DNA from: JBPBQZ01 sp050955105
GTDB lineage: Bacteria; Pseudomonadota; Gammaproteobacteria; Burkholderiales; Burkholderiaceae
Assembly (NCBI GenBank): GCA_050955105.1
Contig: JBPBQZ010000001.1
Coordinates: 1-64,000 of the forward strand
Length of the DNA: 64,000 bases
Direction: 5' to 3'
The notes beneath the pieces are model-generated. The model was not told the origin of the DNA and ran no database searches. It saw only the letters and a program-made list of their open reading frames with translations. Positions 8,498-16,373 of the stretch are shown here, piece after piece (the first letter of the stretch is position 1; each line of letters begins with the position of its first letter). The translations under genes were made by a program, and so were the position numbers.

Positions 8498-8629
8498 ATG
8501 GAAATGATCGAAATTCCGCTGGACGACACCGCGGAAATCTACGGCGCCGGACGCATGGTGTGGGTCGATGGCCCCCCTGGCGCCTTGGGCATCTACAGGG
8601 ATATCGACGACAACACCGGCTGGTCCTAA
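8498..8629 (+). CDS. Candidate exported precursor peptide, 43 aa
   Basis: I do not recognise this peptide. The ATG at 8498 is preferred because GGAG lies 6 bp upstream; ATGs at 8465 and 8486 are in frame. The N-terminal half MEMIEIPLDDTAEIYGA resembles a short double-glycine leader: Gly-Ala at -2/-1, Ile at -4 and Ile at -12, though the usual Leu at -7 is Thr. Cleavage after YGA would release a 26-residue core rich in Gly and Asp, with a Pro-Pro turn, two Trp, and ending DNTGWS. The core has no Cys and no Lys and only two Arg, so lanthionine, disulfide and Lys modification are ruled out. It is followed by a terminator and a C39-peptidase exporter, the usual arrangement for a bacteriocin or signal peptide. 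That it is translated is inferred from position, ribosome-binding site and leader. Confidence 0.6.
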   Translation: MEMIEIPLDDTAEIYGAGRMVWVDGPPGALGIYRDIDDNTGWS

Positions 8630-8643
8630 CCGGCCTAGCTAAG

Positions 8644-8690
8644 CGCCCGCGACCGCGTTCCGGCTTCTTGCGGCGGCTCGCGGGCGTTTT
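8644..8690 (+). terminator. Terminator between peptide gene and exporter
   Basis: Perfect 9-bp stem CGCCCGCGA (8644-8652) and TCGCGGGCG (8678-8686) with a 25-nt loop, followed by TTTT. It lies 15 bp after the peptide stop and 50 bp before the exporter start. A leaky terminator here would make much more peptide mRNA than exporter mRNA, a common plan in bacteriocin operons. Confidence 0.7.
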
Positions 8691-8739
8691 ATCCGCTTCT
8701 ATCCGCTCTTATTCGCTTCTCTCACAGCCGCCCGACTGC

Positions 8740-10968
8740 ATGTCTTTGCGATCCGATTTTCCGACCGGCAGGACGCCGCTCGTGCGGCAGACCGAACCCA
8801 CTGAATGTGGGCTGGCCTGTCTGGCCATGGTGCTGCGTCATCACGACCATTACGCGTCGCTGATTCGCCTACGTACTTTGTTTCCCGTCGCGGCAGACGC
8901 CGGCATGTCTATGTTCGAACTGGCGCGATGCGCCCGCCAGTTCGGCTTTGCGCCGCGGGCACTGCAAGGCAGCGTCGAACAGCTGAAGACCGTGACGATG
9001 CCCGCCATCCTGCATTGGCACGGCCATCACTTCGTCGTGCTGGTACGCGCGTCGGCGCGGCGCATTCGCATCCACGATCCGGCACTCGGCACACTCGATT
9101 ACACGCTCGACGAAGCCCGTAAGCTGTTTACCGGCTTCGTATTGGAGCTACACCTCTCGCCTACGTTCGCAAGACTATCGGCCGCAGCCGCCGGCAGGCC
9201 GCTCACACCACGCCAATTGGCCAGTACCGCGCCGACCGCGTCGCGTCTGCAATCGGCCAGCGGTGCTTTCGCCGCCATCGGCCTGTTGCTTGTTTTGATT
9301 GCACCCGCCTATGTGCAGCGCATAGTCGACGACGCCATCAAGCAAGGCAACGTCGACCACGTGCTCTTGCTGTGCATGCTGTTCGGCTTGCTTTATCTGT
9401 TCGATACGCTCGCCGGATTTTTGCGCGGATGGACAGAACTCGCGCTCAAGGCGCGGCATTTGTCGGCTATCTCACAACTGCTGCACAGCAAACTACTTGA
9501 CCGTTCGCTCGCCACGCAGGCGAGCAGCCGGCCTGGGCACGCGCTATTGCTCGAAAAAGCCGCTGCGGCCGTTGCCAGGTTCCTGGCCGACGGCTTCACC
9601 GAAATGCTCGTCGGCGCGCTCTCGCTCGCGGTCGGTCTTGCTTTCATGGCCGCCTACAGCGTGAAATTGGCCAGCATAACGCTTGGCTCGCTGTTCCTGC
9701 TGATGGCACTGCGACTGTTTTTGCAGGGACGCTACCGCTTGGCATTCGACCGCGAACTGAGCGCGCAAACCAGCTTCGAAAGCACGGTGGTCGAAACTGA
9801 AACCGGTTTTCAGACCATCAAAGCCGGCGCCCTGGAAGCGGCGGCTGCGCAGCGCATCGGCCGCCATCAAAGTGATTACTTGAACCGTGCCTACCAACGC
9901 GGATTAATCACGCTGCAGTTGAGTAGCGGGAGCAACGTGGTGATCCAGCTGGAACGCGTCCTCGTCATCGGTATCGGCGCTAGCCTGGTCATCAAAGGCG
10001 AGATGCCCCTCGGCATGTTGTATGCATTTATTCAATACAAATTGCTCTTCGCCGCAGCAGCCGGGCGCATGCTGCAACGCTGGCTCGACTATGCGGCCTT
10101 GTCGGCGCCCGTTGAACGCATTCAGGCCTTGCTGGAGAGTCTCGGCGAATCCACGCACCTGGACAGGAGCGCGTCGCTTGGCCAGCGCGACGGCCGGCAC
10201 GACGGGGTATCCGACGCCGCGGCGCACGCCTGGTCGGGCGAGCAAGTCTTCTCCCCTTCGGCGCCATCGCCCCGACCGATGCCGGCCTGGCGCGCACTGT
10301 GTGCCGAACGTCTGGGCTTCACGCCGCCGGGGCGGCATCGACCGTTATTCGATGGCATCGATCTTCAGCTCCAGGCGCACAGTGCCTGCCTGATTGTCGG
10401 CGGTAGCGGCTCGGGCAAGACTACGCTGCTGCGCCTACTTGGCGGCCTGGCGCCGCCAAGCACCGGCATCGTCACGGTCGACCGCGAACCGATCCAGCTC
10501 TTTTCGCCCGAGAGCGTGCGGCGCCGCATTCGCATGCTGCACGTCGACGAGAGCTTTTTTCGCGGCTCCATCGCCGAAAATCTCTGCGGCCTTACCGAGA
10601 CCGTCGATCACGCCTTGTTGCAGCGAGCCTGTCAGCTTGCCTGTGTCGACCAGGTCATCGATGCGCTGCCTGATGGCTTCGATACCCTGATCAATCGCGC
10701 CACGTCGGTGCTCTCCGCCGGGCAACGGCAACGCCTTTCGCTGGCCCGCGCTTTGTACGCGCAGCCCGATTTGCTGCTGTGCGATGAAATCACGGCCAAC
10801 CTGGATGACGCTACCGCGCGCCAAGTGATCGCCAATCTGTGCTCGCTTGGCATCGGGCTGGTGTTCGCCACACACGATCCACGGCTGTTCAGCAGCGAAC
10901 TGCCGCGTTTTATTTTGAGCGCGGGCCAGCTGAAACGAGCGGCCGACACTCAAATGGGCGCGACGTGA
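8740..10968 (+). CDS. C39-peptidase ABC exporter (PCAT type)
   Basis: Peptidase-containing ABC transporter that removes a double-glycine leader and exports the peptide across the inner membrane. The 742-residue protein starts with a C39 domain with intact catalytic residues: Gln17, Cys23 (in TECGLACLAM), His97 (HGHHFVVL) and Asp113 (IHDPALG). A six-helix-type membrane region follows at about 170-470. The ATPase has Walker A VGGSGSGKTT (Lys560), signature LSAGQ (658-662), Walker B LLLCDE (Asp682, Glu683) and H-loop His712. The Q-loop position appears to be His601 rather than Gln, and a low-complexity linker precedes the ATPase. The ATG at 8740 fits the family N-terminus; no strong ribosome-binding site is visible. 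The GTG of the next gene overlaps its stop. Confidence 0.9.
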   Translation: MSLRSDFPTGRTPLVRQTEPTECGLACLAMVLRHHDHYASLIRLRTLFPVAADAGMSMFELARCARQFGFAPRALQGSVEQLKTVTMPAILHWHGHHFVVLVRASARRIRIHDPALGTLDYTLDEARKLFTGFVLELHLSPTFARLSAAAAGRPLTPRQLASTAPTASRLQSASGAFAAIGLLLVLIAPAYVQRIVDDAIKQGNVDHVLLLCMLFGLLYLFDTLAGFLRGWTELALKARHLSAISQLLHSKLLDRSLATQASSRPGHALLLEKAAAAVARFLADGFTEMLVGALSLAVGLAFMAAYSVKLASITLGSLFLLMALRLFLQGRYRLAFDRELSAQTSFESTVVETETGFQTIKAGALEAAAAQRIGRHQSDYLNRAYQRGLITLQLSSGSNVVIQLERVLVIGIGASLVIKGEMPLGMLYAFIQYKLLFAAAAGRMLQRWLDYAALSAPVERIQALLESLGESTHLDRSASLGQRDGRHDGVSDAAAHAWSGEQVFSPSAPSPRPMPAWRALCAERLGFTPPGRHRPLFDGIDLQLQAHSACLIVGGSGSGKTTLLRLLGGLAPPSTGIVTVDREPIQLFSPESVRRRIRMLHVDESFFRGSIAENLCGLTETVDHALLQRACQLACVDQVIDALPDGFDTLINRATSVLSAGQRQRLSLARALYAQPDLLLCDEITANLDDATARQVIANLCSLGIGLVFATHDPRLFSSELPRFILSAGQLKRAADTQMGAT

Positions 10969-11837
10969 ATATCATCGAGTCGATCTTTTGGCAGATGGGT
11001 GCCGCGTCGAAACATCTGTCGAGGATGTCGGCGCGTCGCGAAACTCCGCCGGGCATGCGCACCTATACGGCAATGCAAGCGTTCCTGGCAGGCAGCGCCG
11101 ATATCGATGCGGCGGTAATCGACGCGTATTGGCGCCACCATCAAGGCTGCGACCTGCACATCGCCACCTATACTCGACTCCTGTGCCGCACGAGCCGAGG
11201 AAGCGTGGCAGCCCGCGTGGCGCGCCATGTGCGCACGCACGACGCAGCGCTGTCGCTGAATCCGCGCCGGCCGCTGATTTTCACGCTTCACTGGGTCGAT
11301 CTATTCTTTTGCGTGGCGGGACTCGCGCAGGCAGCTGGCATGCGCGGCGCCGAATTGCTGGTTGTGCGGCGGCCCAACGGGATGCGCTTTGACAGCGCTG
11401 CGCTGCTCGCACTGGCCAGGCGCTCGCACCTGCCGCTGCGCTTCGTCGCGCCCGGCGCCGCCGATACCTTGCAATGCATCGCCGCGCATCTCGACCGAGA
11501 CTGGCCGGTGCTGGTGATGGTCGATTTGTGGGCAGTTTATGGCCCGACTCTGCCGGTGGCGACTGCGCCCGACGGCGCTCGCGTATTGAATTTGTGCATC
11601 AATCCGTTTTTGCTGGCGCGCCGCATGCGCGCGTCGATCTTCACCGCATCGGCGTTGGGCTCGGTCGCCGCCGGCGGTCTCGACATTCACATCAAACACC
11701 ATTTGCTGGATAAACCGCCGATTGCCACGCTGATGACGGCTGTGGCAACCGAACTATTCGGCGCTGTAGGCCCGGGCCGCGGCTTGTGGCTGAGCTGGCT
11801 CGCTTATCCGTTTTTTTTGATCAGGTCGGAGGACTGA
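10965..11837 (+). CDS. LpxL/HtrB-like acyltransferase-fold protein, degenerate motif
   Basis: Start placed at GTG 10965, whose last two bases overlap the exporter stop (GTGA); an open frame continues upstream but inside the exporter gene. The 290-residue product resembles lipid A lauroyl/myristoyl acyltransferases: LIFTLHWVDLFF (His109, Asp112) sits where LpxL has its HX4(D/E) block, then VVRRPNGMRFD (133-143) matches the V-x-RP substrate block and LVMVDLWAVYGP (183-194) the following D-x-x-x-GP block. The acid expected five residues after His109 is Phe; Asp112 is at +3. It may be a divergent acyltransferase that acylates the peptide, or a non-catalytic relative. The fold assignment is moderately sure; the role is inferred from its place between exporter and adaptor. 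Confidence 0.6.
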   Translation: MNIIESIFWQMGAASKHLSRMSARRETPPGMRTYTAMQAFLAGSADIDAAVIDAYWRHHQGCDLHIATYTRLLCRTSRGSVAARVARHVRTHDAALSLNPRRPLIFTLHWVDLFFCVAGLAQAAGMRGAELLVVRRPNGMRFDSAALLALARRSHLPLRFVAPGAADTLQCIAAHLDRDWPVLVMVDLWAVYGPTLPVATAPDGARVLNLCINPFLLARRMRASIFTASALGSVAAGGLDIHIKHHLLDKPPIATLMTAVATELFGAVGPGRGLWLSWLAYPFFLIRSED

Positions 11838-11838
11838 C

Positions 11839-12762
11839 ATGAGCCGCTCGGAAGCGCGCCGGGAAAAACGCCTGCGCGCGGCGCAAATGCAGCGCACGCT
11901 CGCCGCCAACGCCGCGGAATCGCCGCTCGGCCCGGCTTTCGGACTCGGCGCCGCGGCGGCACTGCTGAGCGCCCTGGCGATCTGCCTATTGGTATTTGCG
12001 ACGTTTGCGCGCCACACGCAGATTCTTCCCAGCCGTGGCCTTTTCCTCAGCGCCGCGCGCATCGTGTCGGTGAAAGCGCCCGTTGCCGGCGTGATCGTGG
12101 CGACCCATGTGCGGCGCGGTGACCAAGTCGATGCCGGCGCGCCGCTATTCACCATCGCCCGCCATACTGGCATGCGGACGATCGATGCCGCGGCGCAACG
12201 CGTTACGGTGCGTGCTCCGGTGGCGGGCTGTGTGGCTGATCTTAGTCTGATTCGGGGCGGTCACGTACTGCCCGACCAACAAACCGTTATGACCTTGCAA
12301 CGGCCCCGCACTATCGCACCGACGAACCCATCGGGCGACGCGATGCCCGCTTCCAGCGCGGCCGCCTCGACCGTGGCCCCATCGATGCCCGCCGCGCGCG
12401 TAGTTGCCTATGTTGGCGCGGCGGCGATGGGCGCGATCGCCACCGACCGTGGCGTACGTGTCTGGTTCGATGCCTACCCGCCCGAGTTATATGGCAGCTT
12501 CCAGGCGCGCGTGTTGAATATCTCGCACACTGCGATCGACATCCGGCATGCACCCCTGCGGCTTCCGGAAACAGGCAGTTATTATCAGATTACGCTTGCA
12601 TTGACCGATCCCGTCACGGGGCCGGCACGTGAACTACTCGCGTTGCGTGACGGCATGAGCGTCACCGTCGATTTCATCGGCGAACAACGCACGGTGCTCG
12701 AATGGCTGCTGGCCCCGCTGCAGCGAATTCGCCAACGCTTATTGCACGCGGTGAACGCCTGA
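11839..12762 (+). CDS. HlyD-type membrane fusion protein, short
   Basis: Periplasmic adaptor that would link the ABC exporter to an outer-membrane channel. It has a basic cytosolic N-terminus, one membrane helix at about 33-56, then two lipoyl-like half-motifs, VSVKAPVAGVIVATHVRRGD and VRAPVAGCVADLSLIRGG, separated by only about 40 residues, and a beta-barrel region in the C-terminal half. The long coiled-coil hairpin of HlyD is therefore missing. The ATG is preceded by GGAGG at good spacing, one base after the upstream stop. No outer-membrane factor is encoded nearby, so a TolC-like protein elsewhere would be needed. Confidence 0.8.
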   Translation: MSRSEARREKRLRAAQMQRTLAANAAESPLGPAFGLGAAAALLSALAICLLVFATFARHTQILPSRGLFLSAARIVSVKAPVAGVIVATHVRRGDQVDAGAPLFTIARHTGMRTIDAAAQRVTVRAPVAGCVADLSLIRGGHVLPDQQTVMTLQRPRTIAPTNPSGDAMPASSAAASTVAPSMPAARVVAYVGAAAMGAIATDRGVRVWFDAYPPELYGSFQARVLNISHTAIDIRHAPLRLPETGSYYQITLALTDPVTGPARELLALRDGMSVTVDFIGEQRTVLEWLLAPLQRIRQRLLHAVNA

Positions 12763-12790
12763 GTGCCTGGCCATTCGAACGAGGGCCCGA

Positions 12791-12821
12791 TATCGCACCA
12801 GCGGGGCGGCTTGGTGCGATA
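12791..12821. repeat. 10-bp perfect inverted repeat upstream of map
   Basis: TATCGCACCA (12791-12800) and TGGTGCGATA (12812-12821) are perfectly complementary with an 11-bp spacer. No T-tract follows, so it is not a clear terminator. Its right arm overlaps GATAAT (12818-12823), a possible -10 box for map about 40 bp before the ATG. It could be an operator on map or the end of the peptide cassette. Confidence 0.55.
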
Positions 12822-12864
12822 ATCGCGCTTTCCGGACCATCATGCTCCCCAGAGCCACATCACC

Positions 12865-13674
12865 ATGGCTGTTTCGCTGAAGAACGATCACGACATCGCC
12901 AATATGCGGGTCGCCTGCCGGCTTGCGAGCGAAGTACTGGACTACATCGGTCCCTTCGTCAAACCCGGCGTCACCACCGGCGAGCTCGATCGGCTATGTC
13001 ATCAGTACATGCTGGAACAACAGCATACGATACCGGCGCCGCTGAATTACCAGCCGCCCGGCTACCCCCCTTACCCGAAGGCCACCTGCATTTCCGTCAA
13101 CGACGTGATCTGCCACGGCATTCCCGGCGACAAGACGCTGAAAACCGGCGATATCCTGAATATCGACATCACCGTCATCAAGGCCGGCTATTTCGGCGAT
13201 ACCAGCCGCATGTTCATTGTCGGCGAAGGCTCGATCCTGGCGCGCCGGCTGGTGCAGACCACCTTCGACTGCATGTGGCGCGGGATTGCGCAGGTGCGTC
13301 CCGGTGCGCGGCTGGGCGACGTCGGTCACGCAATTCAGCGGTACGCCGAAGAACAGGGCTACAGCGTGGTGCGCGAATATTGCGGCCACGGCATCGGGCA
13401 GGTATTCCACGAAGACCCGCAAGTGCTGCACTACGGCCGTCCCGGCAGCGGTCTGGAACTGAAACCCGGCATGATCTTCACGATCGAGCCGATGATCAAC
13501 GCCGGTCGCCGGGATATCCGTACCATGCCGGATCAATGGACCGTGAAAACGCGTGATCGCAGCCTGTCCGCGCAATGGGAGCACACGGTACTGGTTACCG
13601 ACAGCGGCTATGACGTGCTGACCGTGTCGGCCGGCACGCCGGCACCGCCCGCTGATATTGCGATCGCAGCCTGA
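12865..13674 (+). CDS. map: Methionine aminopeptidase type I
   Basis: Removes the initiator Met from nascent proteins after deformylation. The 269-residue protein contains the metal-binding blocks of type I enzymes: GDILNIDITV, GYFGDTSRMF, CGHGIGQVFHEDP, GMIFTIEPMIN and AQWEHTVLVT. The length is near normal. In Burkholderia map lies divergent from rpsB; here the peptide cassette sits between them. Its partner enzyme, deformylase, is encoded at 18.3 kb. Confidence 0.97.
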   Translation: MAVSLKNDHDIANMRVACRLASEVLDYIGPFVKPGVTTGELDRLCHQYMLEQQHTIPAPLNYQPPGYPPYPKATCISVNDVICHGIPGDKTLKTGDILNIDITVIKAGYFGDTSRMFIVGEGSILARRLVQTTFDCMWRGIAQVRPGARLGDVGHAIQRYAEEQGYSVVREYCGHGIGQVFHEDPQVLHYGRPGSGLELKPGMIFTIEPMINAGRRDIRTMPDQWTVKTRDRSLSAQWEHTVLVTDSGYDVLTVSAGTPAPPADIAIAA

Positions 13675-13754
13675 CCCGGCCCTGAGGCCTACGGCGCGCG
13701 CCCAGCGCGCCGGCCCCTGCCCTCGTCCACTCTCACCGGCACTCCCGTCACCCT

Positions 13755-16373
13755 ATGAAAGCTGCCCTGGCATCGACGGTCGAAAGCGTCGGCGAAACGC
13801 GCCCATCCCTGGCGCTTGGCCAAGAGGACATCACCGCACTGCGCCGCCGCTACAAGGCTACCAAGCAAGTCCTGCTCGACCGCTTCACGGCGTCGGGCAA
13901 GGTGGACGCATTGATGCGCGCACTGTCGCGCAACGCCGACCAGGCGCTGATCGAAATATGGCGCGCCTGCGGGCTGCCCGACAGCTTGGCGCTGATGGCG
14001 GTGGGCGGCTATGGCCGCGGCGAACTGGCGCCGCATTCGGACATCGACATCCTGATCTTGCTGCCAGGCGAACCGGCGCCCGAGCTCGAAGCCGCGCTCG
14101 AGCGCTTTATCGGCCTGGCCTGGGACGTGGGCCTGGAGATCGGCAGCAGCGTGCGCACCGTGGAGCAGTGCATCGTCGAGGCGCTTAACGACGTCACCGT
14201 GCAAACCGCGCTGCTGGAAGCACGCGAGATTTTCGGCAGCACCGCCTTGTGCGAGGAATTCCAGGCGCGCTTCGCGCCGACGCTCGATCCGCTGGCATTC
14301 TTCCAGGCCAAACTGCTGGAAATGCGTCAGCGCTATGCGAAGTACCAGGACACGCCGTACAGCCTCGAACCGAACTGCAAGGAAAGTCCCGGCGGTTTGC
14401 GCGACCTGCAACTCATCCTCTGGATGACGCGCGCCGCGGGCTTCGGCAGCAGCTGGAGCGAACTCGAAGCCAAAGGGCTGATTACGGCGCACGAAGCCGC
14501 CGCCCTCCGTACCAATGAGCGTTTTCTGAAAGGGCTGCGCGCGGGGCTGCACATCGTCGCGGGCCGACGCCAGGACGTGCTGGCCTTCGATCTGCAGACG
14601 CCGCTGGCCGAACGCCTGGGTTATCACGCCAGTCCGACCAAACGCGCCAGTGAACAGCTGATGCGCCGCTACTACTGGTCGGCGAAGGCGGTCACGCAGT
14701 TGGCGACCATCCTGATCCAGAACGTCGAGGCGCGGCTCAGTCCCAGCACCAGCGGCATTTCACGCGTGCTGTCCGACCGTTTTGTCGAGAAGCAGGGGGT
14801 GATCGAGATCGTCGCCGACGATGTCTACACGCGCGAGCCTGCGGCGATTCTGGAAACATTCCTGCTGTACGAGAAAAACCGCGGCGTAAAGGGCCTGTCG
14901 GCACGCACACTGCGCGCGCTCTATAACGCGCGCAACGTGATGGACCGCGAATGGCGCAACGACCCACGCAACCGTCGCCAGTTTCTCGAAATATTGCAGC
15001 AGCCGGAAGGCATCACCCACGCGCTGCGTCTGATGAATCAGACCAGCGTGCTGGGTCGCTATCTATTGAATTTCCGGCGTATCGTCGGCCAGATGCAGCA
15101 TGACCTGTATCACGTCTATACGGTCGACCAGCACATCCTCATGGTGCTGCGCAATCTGCGCCGCTTCGGGGTGGCCGAACATGCGCACGAATACCCGTTC
15201 TGCAGCCAGTTGGTCGCGAATTTCGAGCGGCCCTGGGTGCTGTACATCGCCGCGCTGTTCCACGACATTGCCAAGGGCCGCGGCGGCGATCACTCGGTGC
15301 TCGGCATGGTCGACGCGCGGCGCTTTTGCGTCGACCACGGCGTTGACCCCGCGGACACCGCGCTGGTGGTGTGGCTGGTCGAACAGCATCTGACCATGAG
15401 TCAGGTGGCGCAGAAACAGGACATCGCCGATCCGGCCGTGGTGCAACGCTTCGCGACGCTGGTCGGCGACGAACGCCACCTGTCGGCGCTTTACTTGCTG
15501 ACGGTCGCGGACATTCGCGGCACCAGCCCAAAAGTATGGAATGCCTGGAAAGGCAGGCTGCTGGAAAACCTGTATGGCGTCACGCTGAATGTGCTGGGCG
15601 GCTCCCATCCCGACCCGCGCACCGAAGTGGGCGCCCGCAAAGAAGACGCGCTGGCGCGCCTGCGGCTCGACCTGGTGCCCGAAGGCGCGCATCAGGCGCT
15701 CTGGGACAAGCTCGACGTCAGCTATTTCCTGCGGCACGACGCTGCCGACATTGCCTGGCAGACACGCATGCTGTATGCGCGGGTCGACAGCGCGAAGCCG
15801 GTAGTACGCGCGCGGCCATCGCCGATCGGCGAGTCCTTGCAAGTCATGGTGTATACGCAGGATCGGCCCGACTTGTTCGCGAGCATCTGCGCCTATCTCG
15901 ATCGTAGCGGGCTCTCAGTGCTGGATGCCTGGGTGCACACCACGCGGCACGGCTATGCGCTGGATAACTTCCTCGTCACGCAGTCCGACCCCGACGTCGC
16001 CTACCGTGATATCGCCAATCTGGTCGAACACGAACTGGCGGCGCAATTGGAATCGGCCGCGGCACTGCCCGAGCCGTCCAAAGGGCGCCTCTCGCGCCTG
16101 TCGCGTACCTTCCCCATCACACCGCGGGTCGATCTGCGCCCGGACGAGCGCGGCCAATACTATTTGCTGTCACTGTCGGCCAATGACCGGCCCGGACTGT
16201 TGTACTCGATCGCCCGCGTACTGGCTGCCCATCGAATCGGCCTGCACGCGGCGCGCATCAACACCCTCGGCGAACGCGTCGAGGACATTTTCTTAGTCGC
16301 GGGTGTCGGTCTTTCCGACAGCAAGGTGCAGTTGCAGCTCGAGACCGAACTGCTGCGAGCCATTGAAATATGA
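13755..16373 (+). CDS. glnD: Bifunctional PII uridylyltransferase / uridylyl-removing enzyme
   Basis: Senses glutamine and adds or removes UMP on PII proteins, controlling nitrogen assimilation. The 872-residue protein has the nucleotidyltransferase motif GGYGRGELAPHSDID at 84-98, a PII-uridylyltransferase helical domain, an HD hydrolase domain with LFHDIAKGRGGDHS near residue 500, and two C-terminal ACT domains (starting near LQVMVYTQDRPDLFASI and YYLLSLSANDRPGLLYSI). Its stop overlaps the rluB start by 4 bp. Length and domain order are standard. Confidence 0.97.
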   Translation: MKAALASTVESVGETRPSLALGQEDITALRRRYKATKQVLLDRFTASGKVDALMRALSRNADQALIEIWRACGLPDSLALMAVGGYGRGELAPHSDIDILILLPGEPAPELEAALERFIGLAWDVGLEIGSSVRTVEQCIVEALNDVTVQTALLEAREIFGSTALCEEFQARFAPTLDPLAFFQAKLLEMRQRYAKYQDTPYSLEPNCKESPGGLRDLQLILWMTRAAGFGSSWSELEAKGLITAHEAAALRTNERFLKGLRAGLHIVAGRRQDVLAFDLQTPLAERLGYHASPTKRASEQLMRRYYWSAKAVTQLATILIQNVEARLSPSTSGISRVLSDRFVEKQGVIEIVADDVYTREPAAILETFLLYEKNRGVKGLSARTLRALYNARNVMDREWRNDPRNRRQFLEILQQPEGITHALRLMNQTSVLGRYLLNFRRIVGQMQHDLYHVYTVDQHILMVLRNLRRFGVAEHAHEYPFCSQLVANFERPWVLYIAALFHDIAKGRGGDHSVLGMVDARRFCVDHGVDPADTALVVWLVEQHLTMSQVAQKQDIADPAVVQRFATLVGDERHLSALYLLTVADIRGTSPKVWNAWKGRLLENLYGVTLNVLGGSHPDPRTEVGARKEDALARLRLDLVPEGAHQALWDKLDVSYFLRHDAADIAWQTRMLYARVDSAKPVVRARPSPIGESLQVMVYTQDRPDLFASICAYLDRSGLSVLDAWVHTTRHGYALDNFLVTQSDPDVAYRDIANLVEHELAAQLESAAALPEPSKGRLSRLSRTFPITPRVDLRPDERGQYYLLSLSANDRPGLLYSIARVLAAHRIGLHAARINTLGERVEDIFLVAGVGLSDSKVQLQLETELLRAIEI

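Noticed and set aside
8498..8629. Lasso-peptide reading of the small peptide: a core starting GAGRMVWVD has Gly1 and Asp9, a possible macrolactam ring.
   Set aside because: No asparagine-synthetase-like cyclase, B1/B2 leader protease or Thr at -2 is present; the linked protease is a C39 domain.
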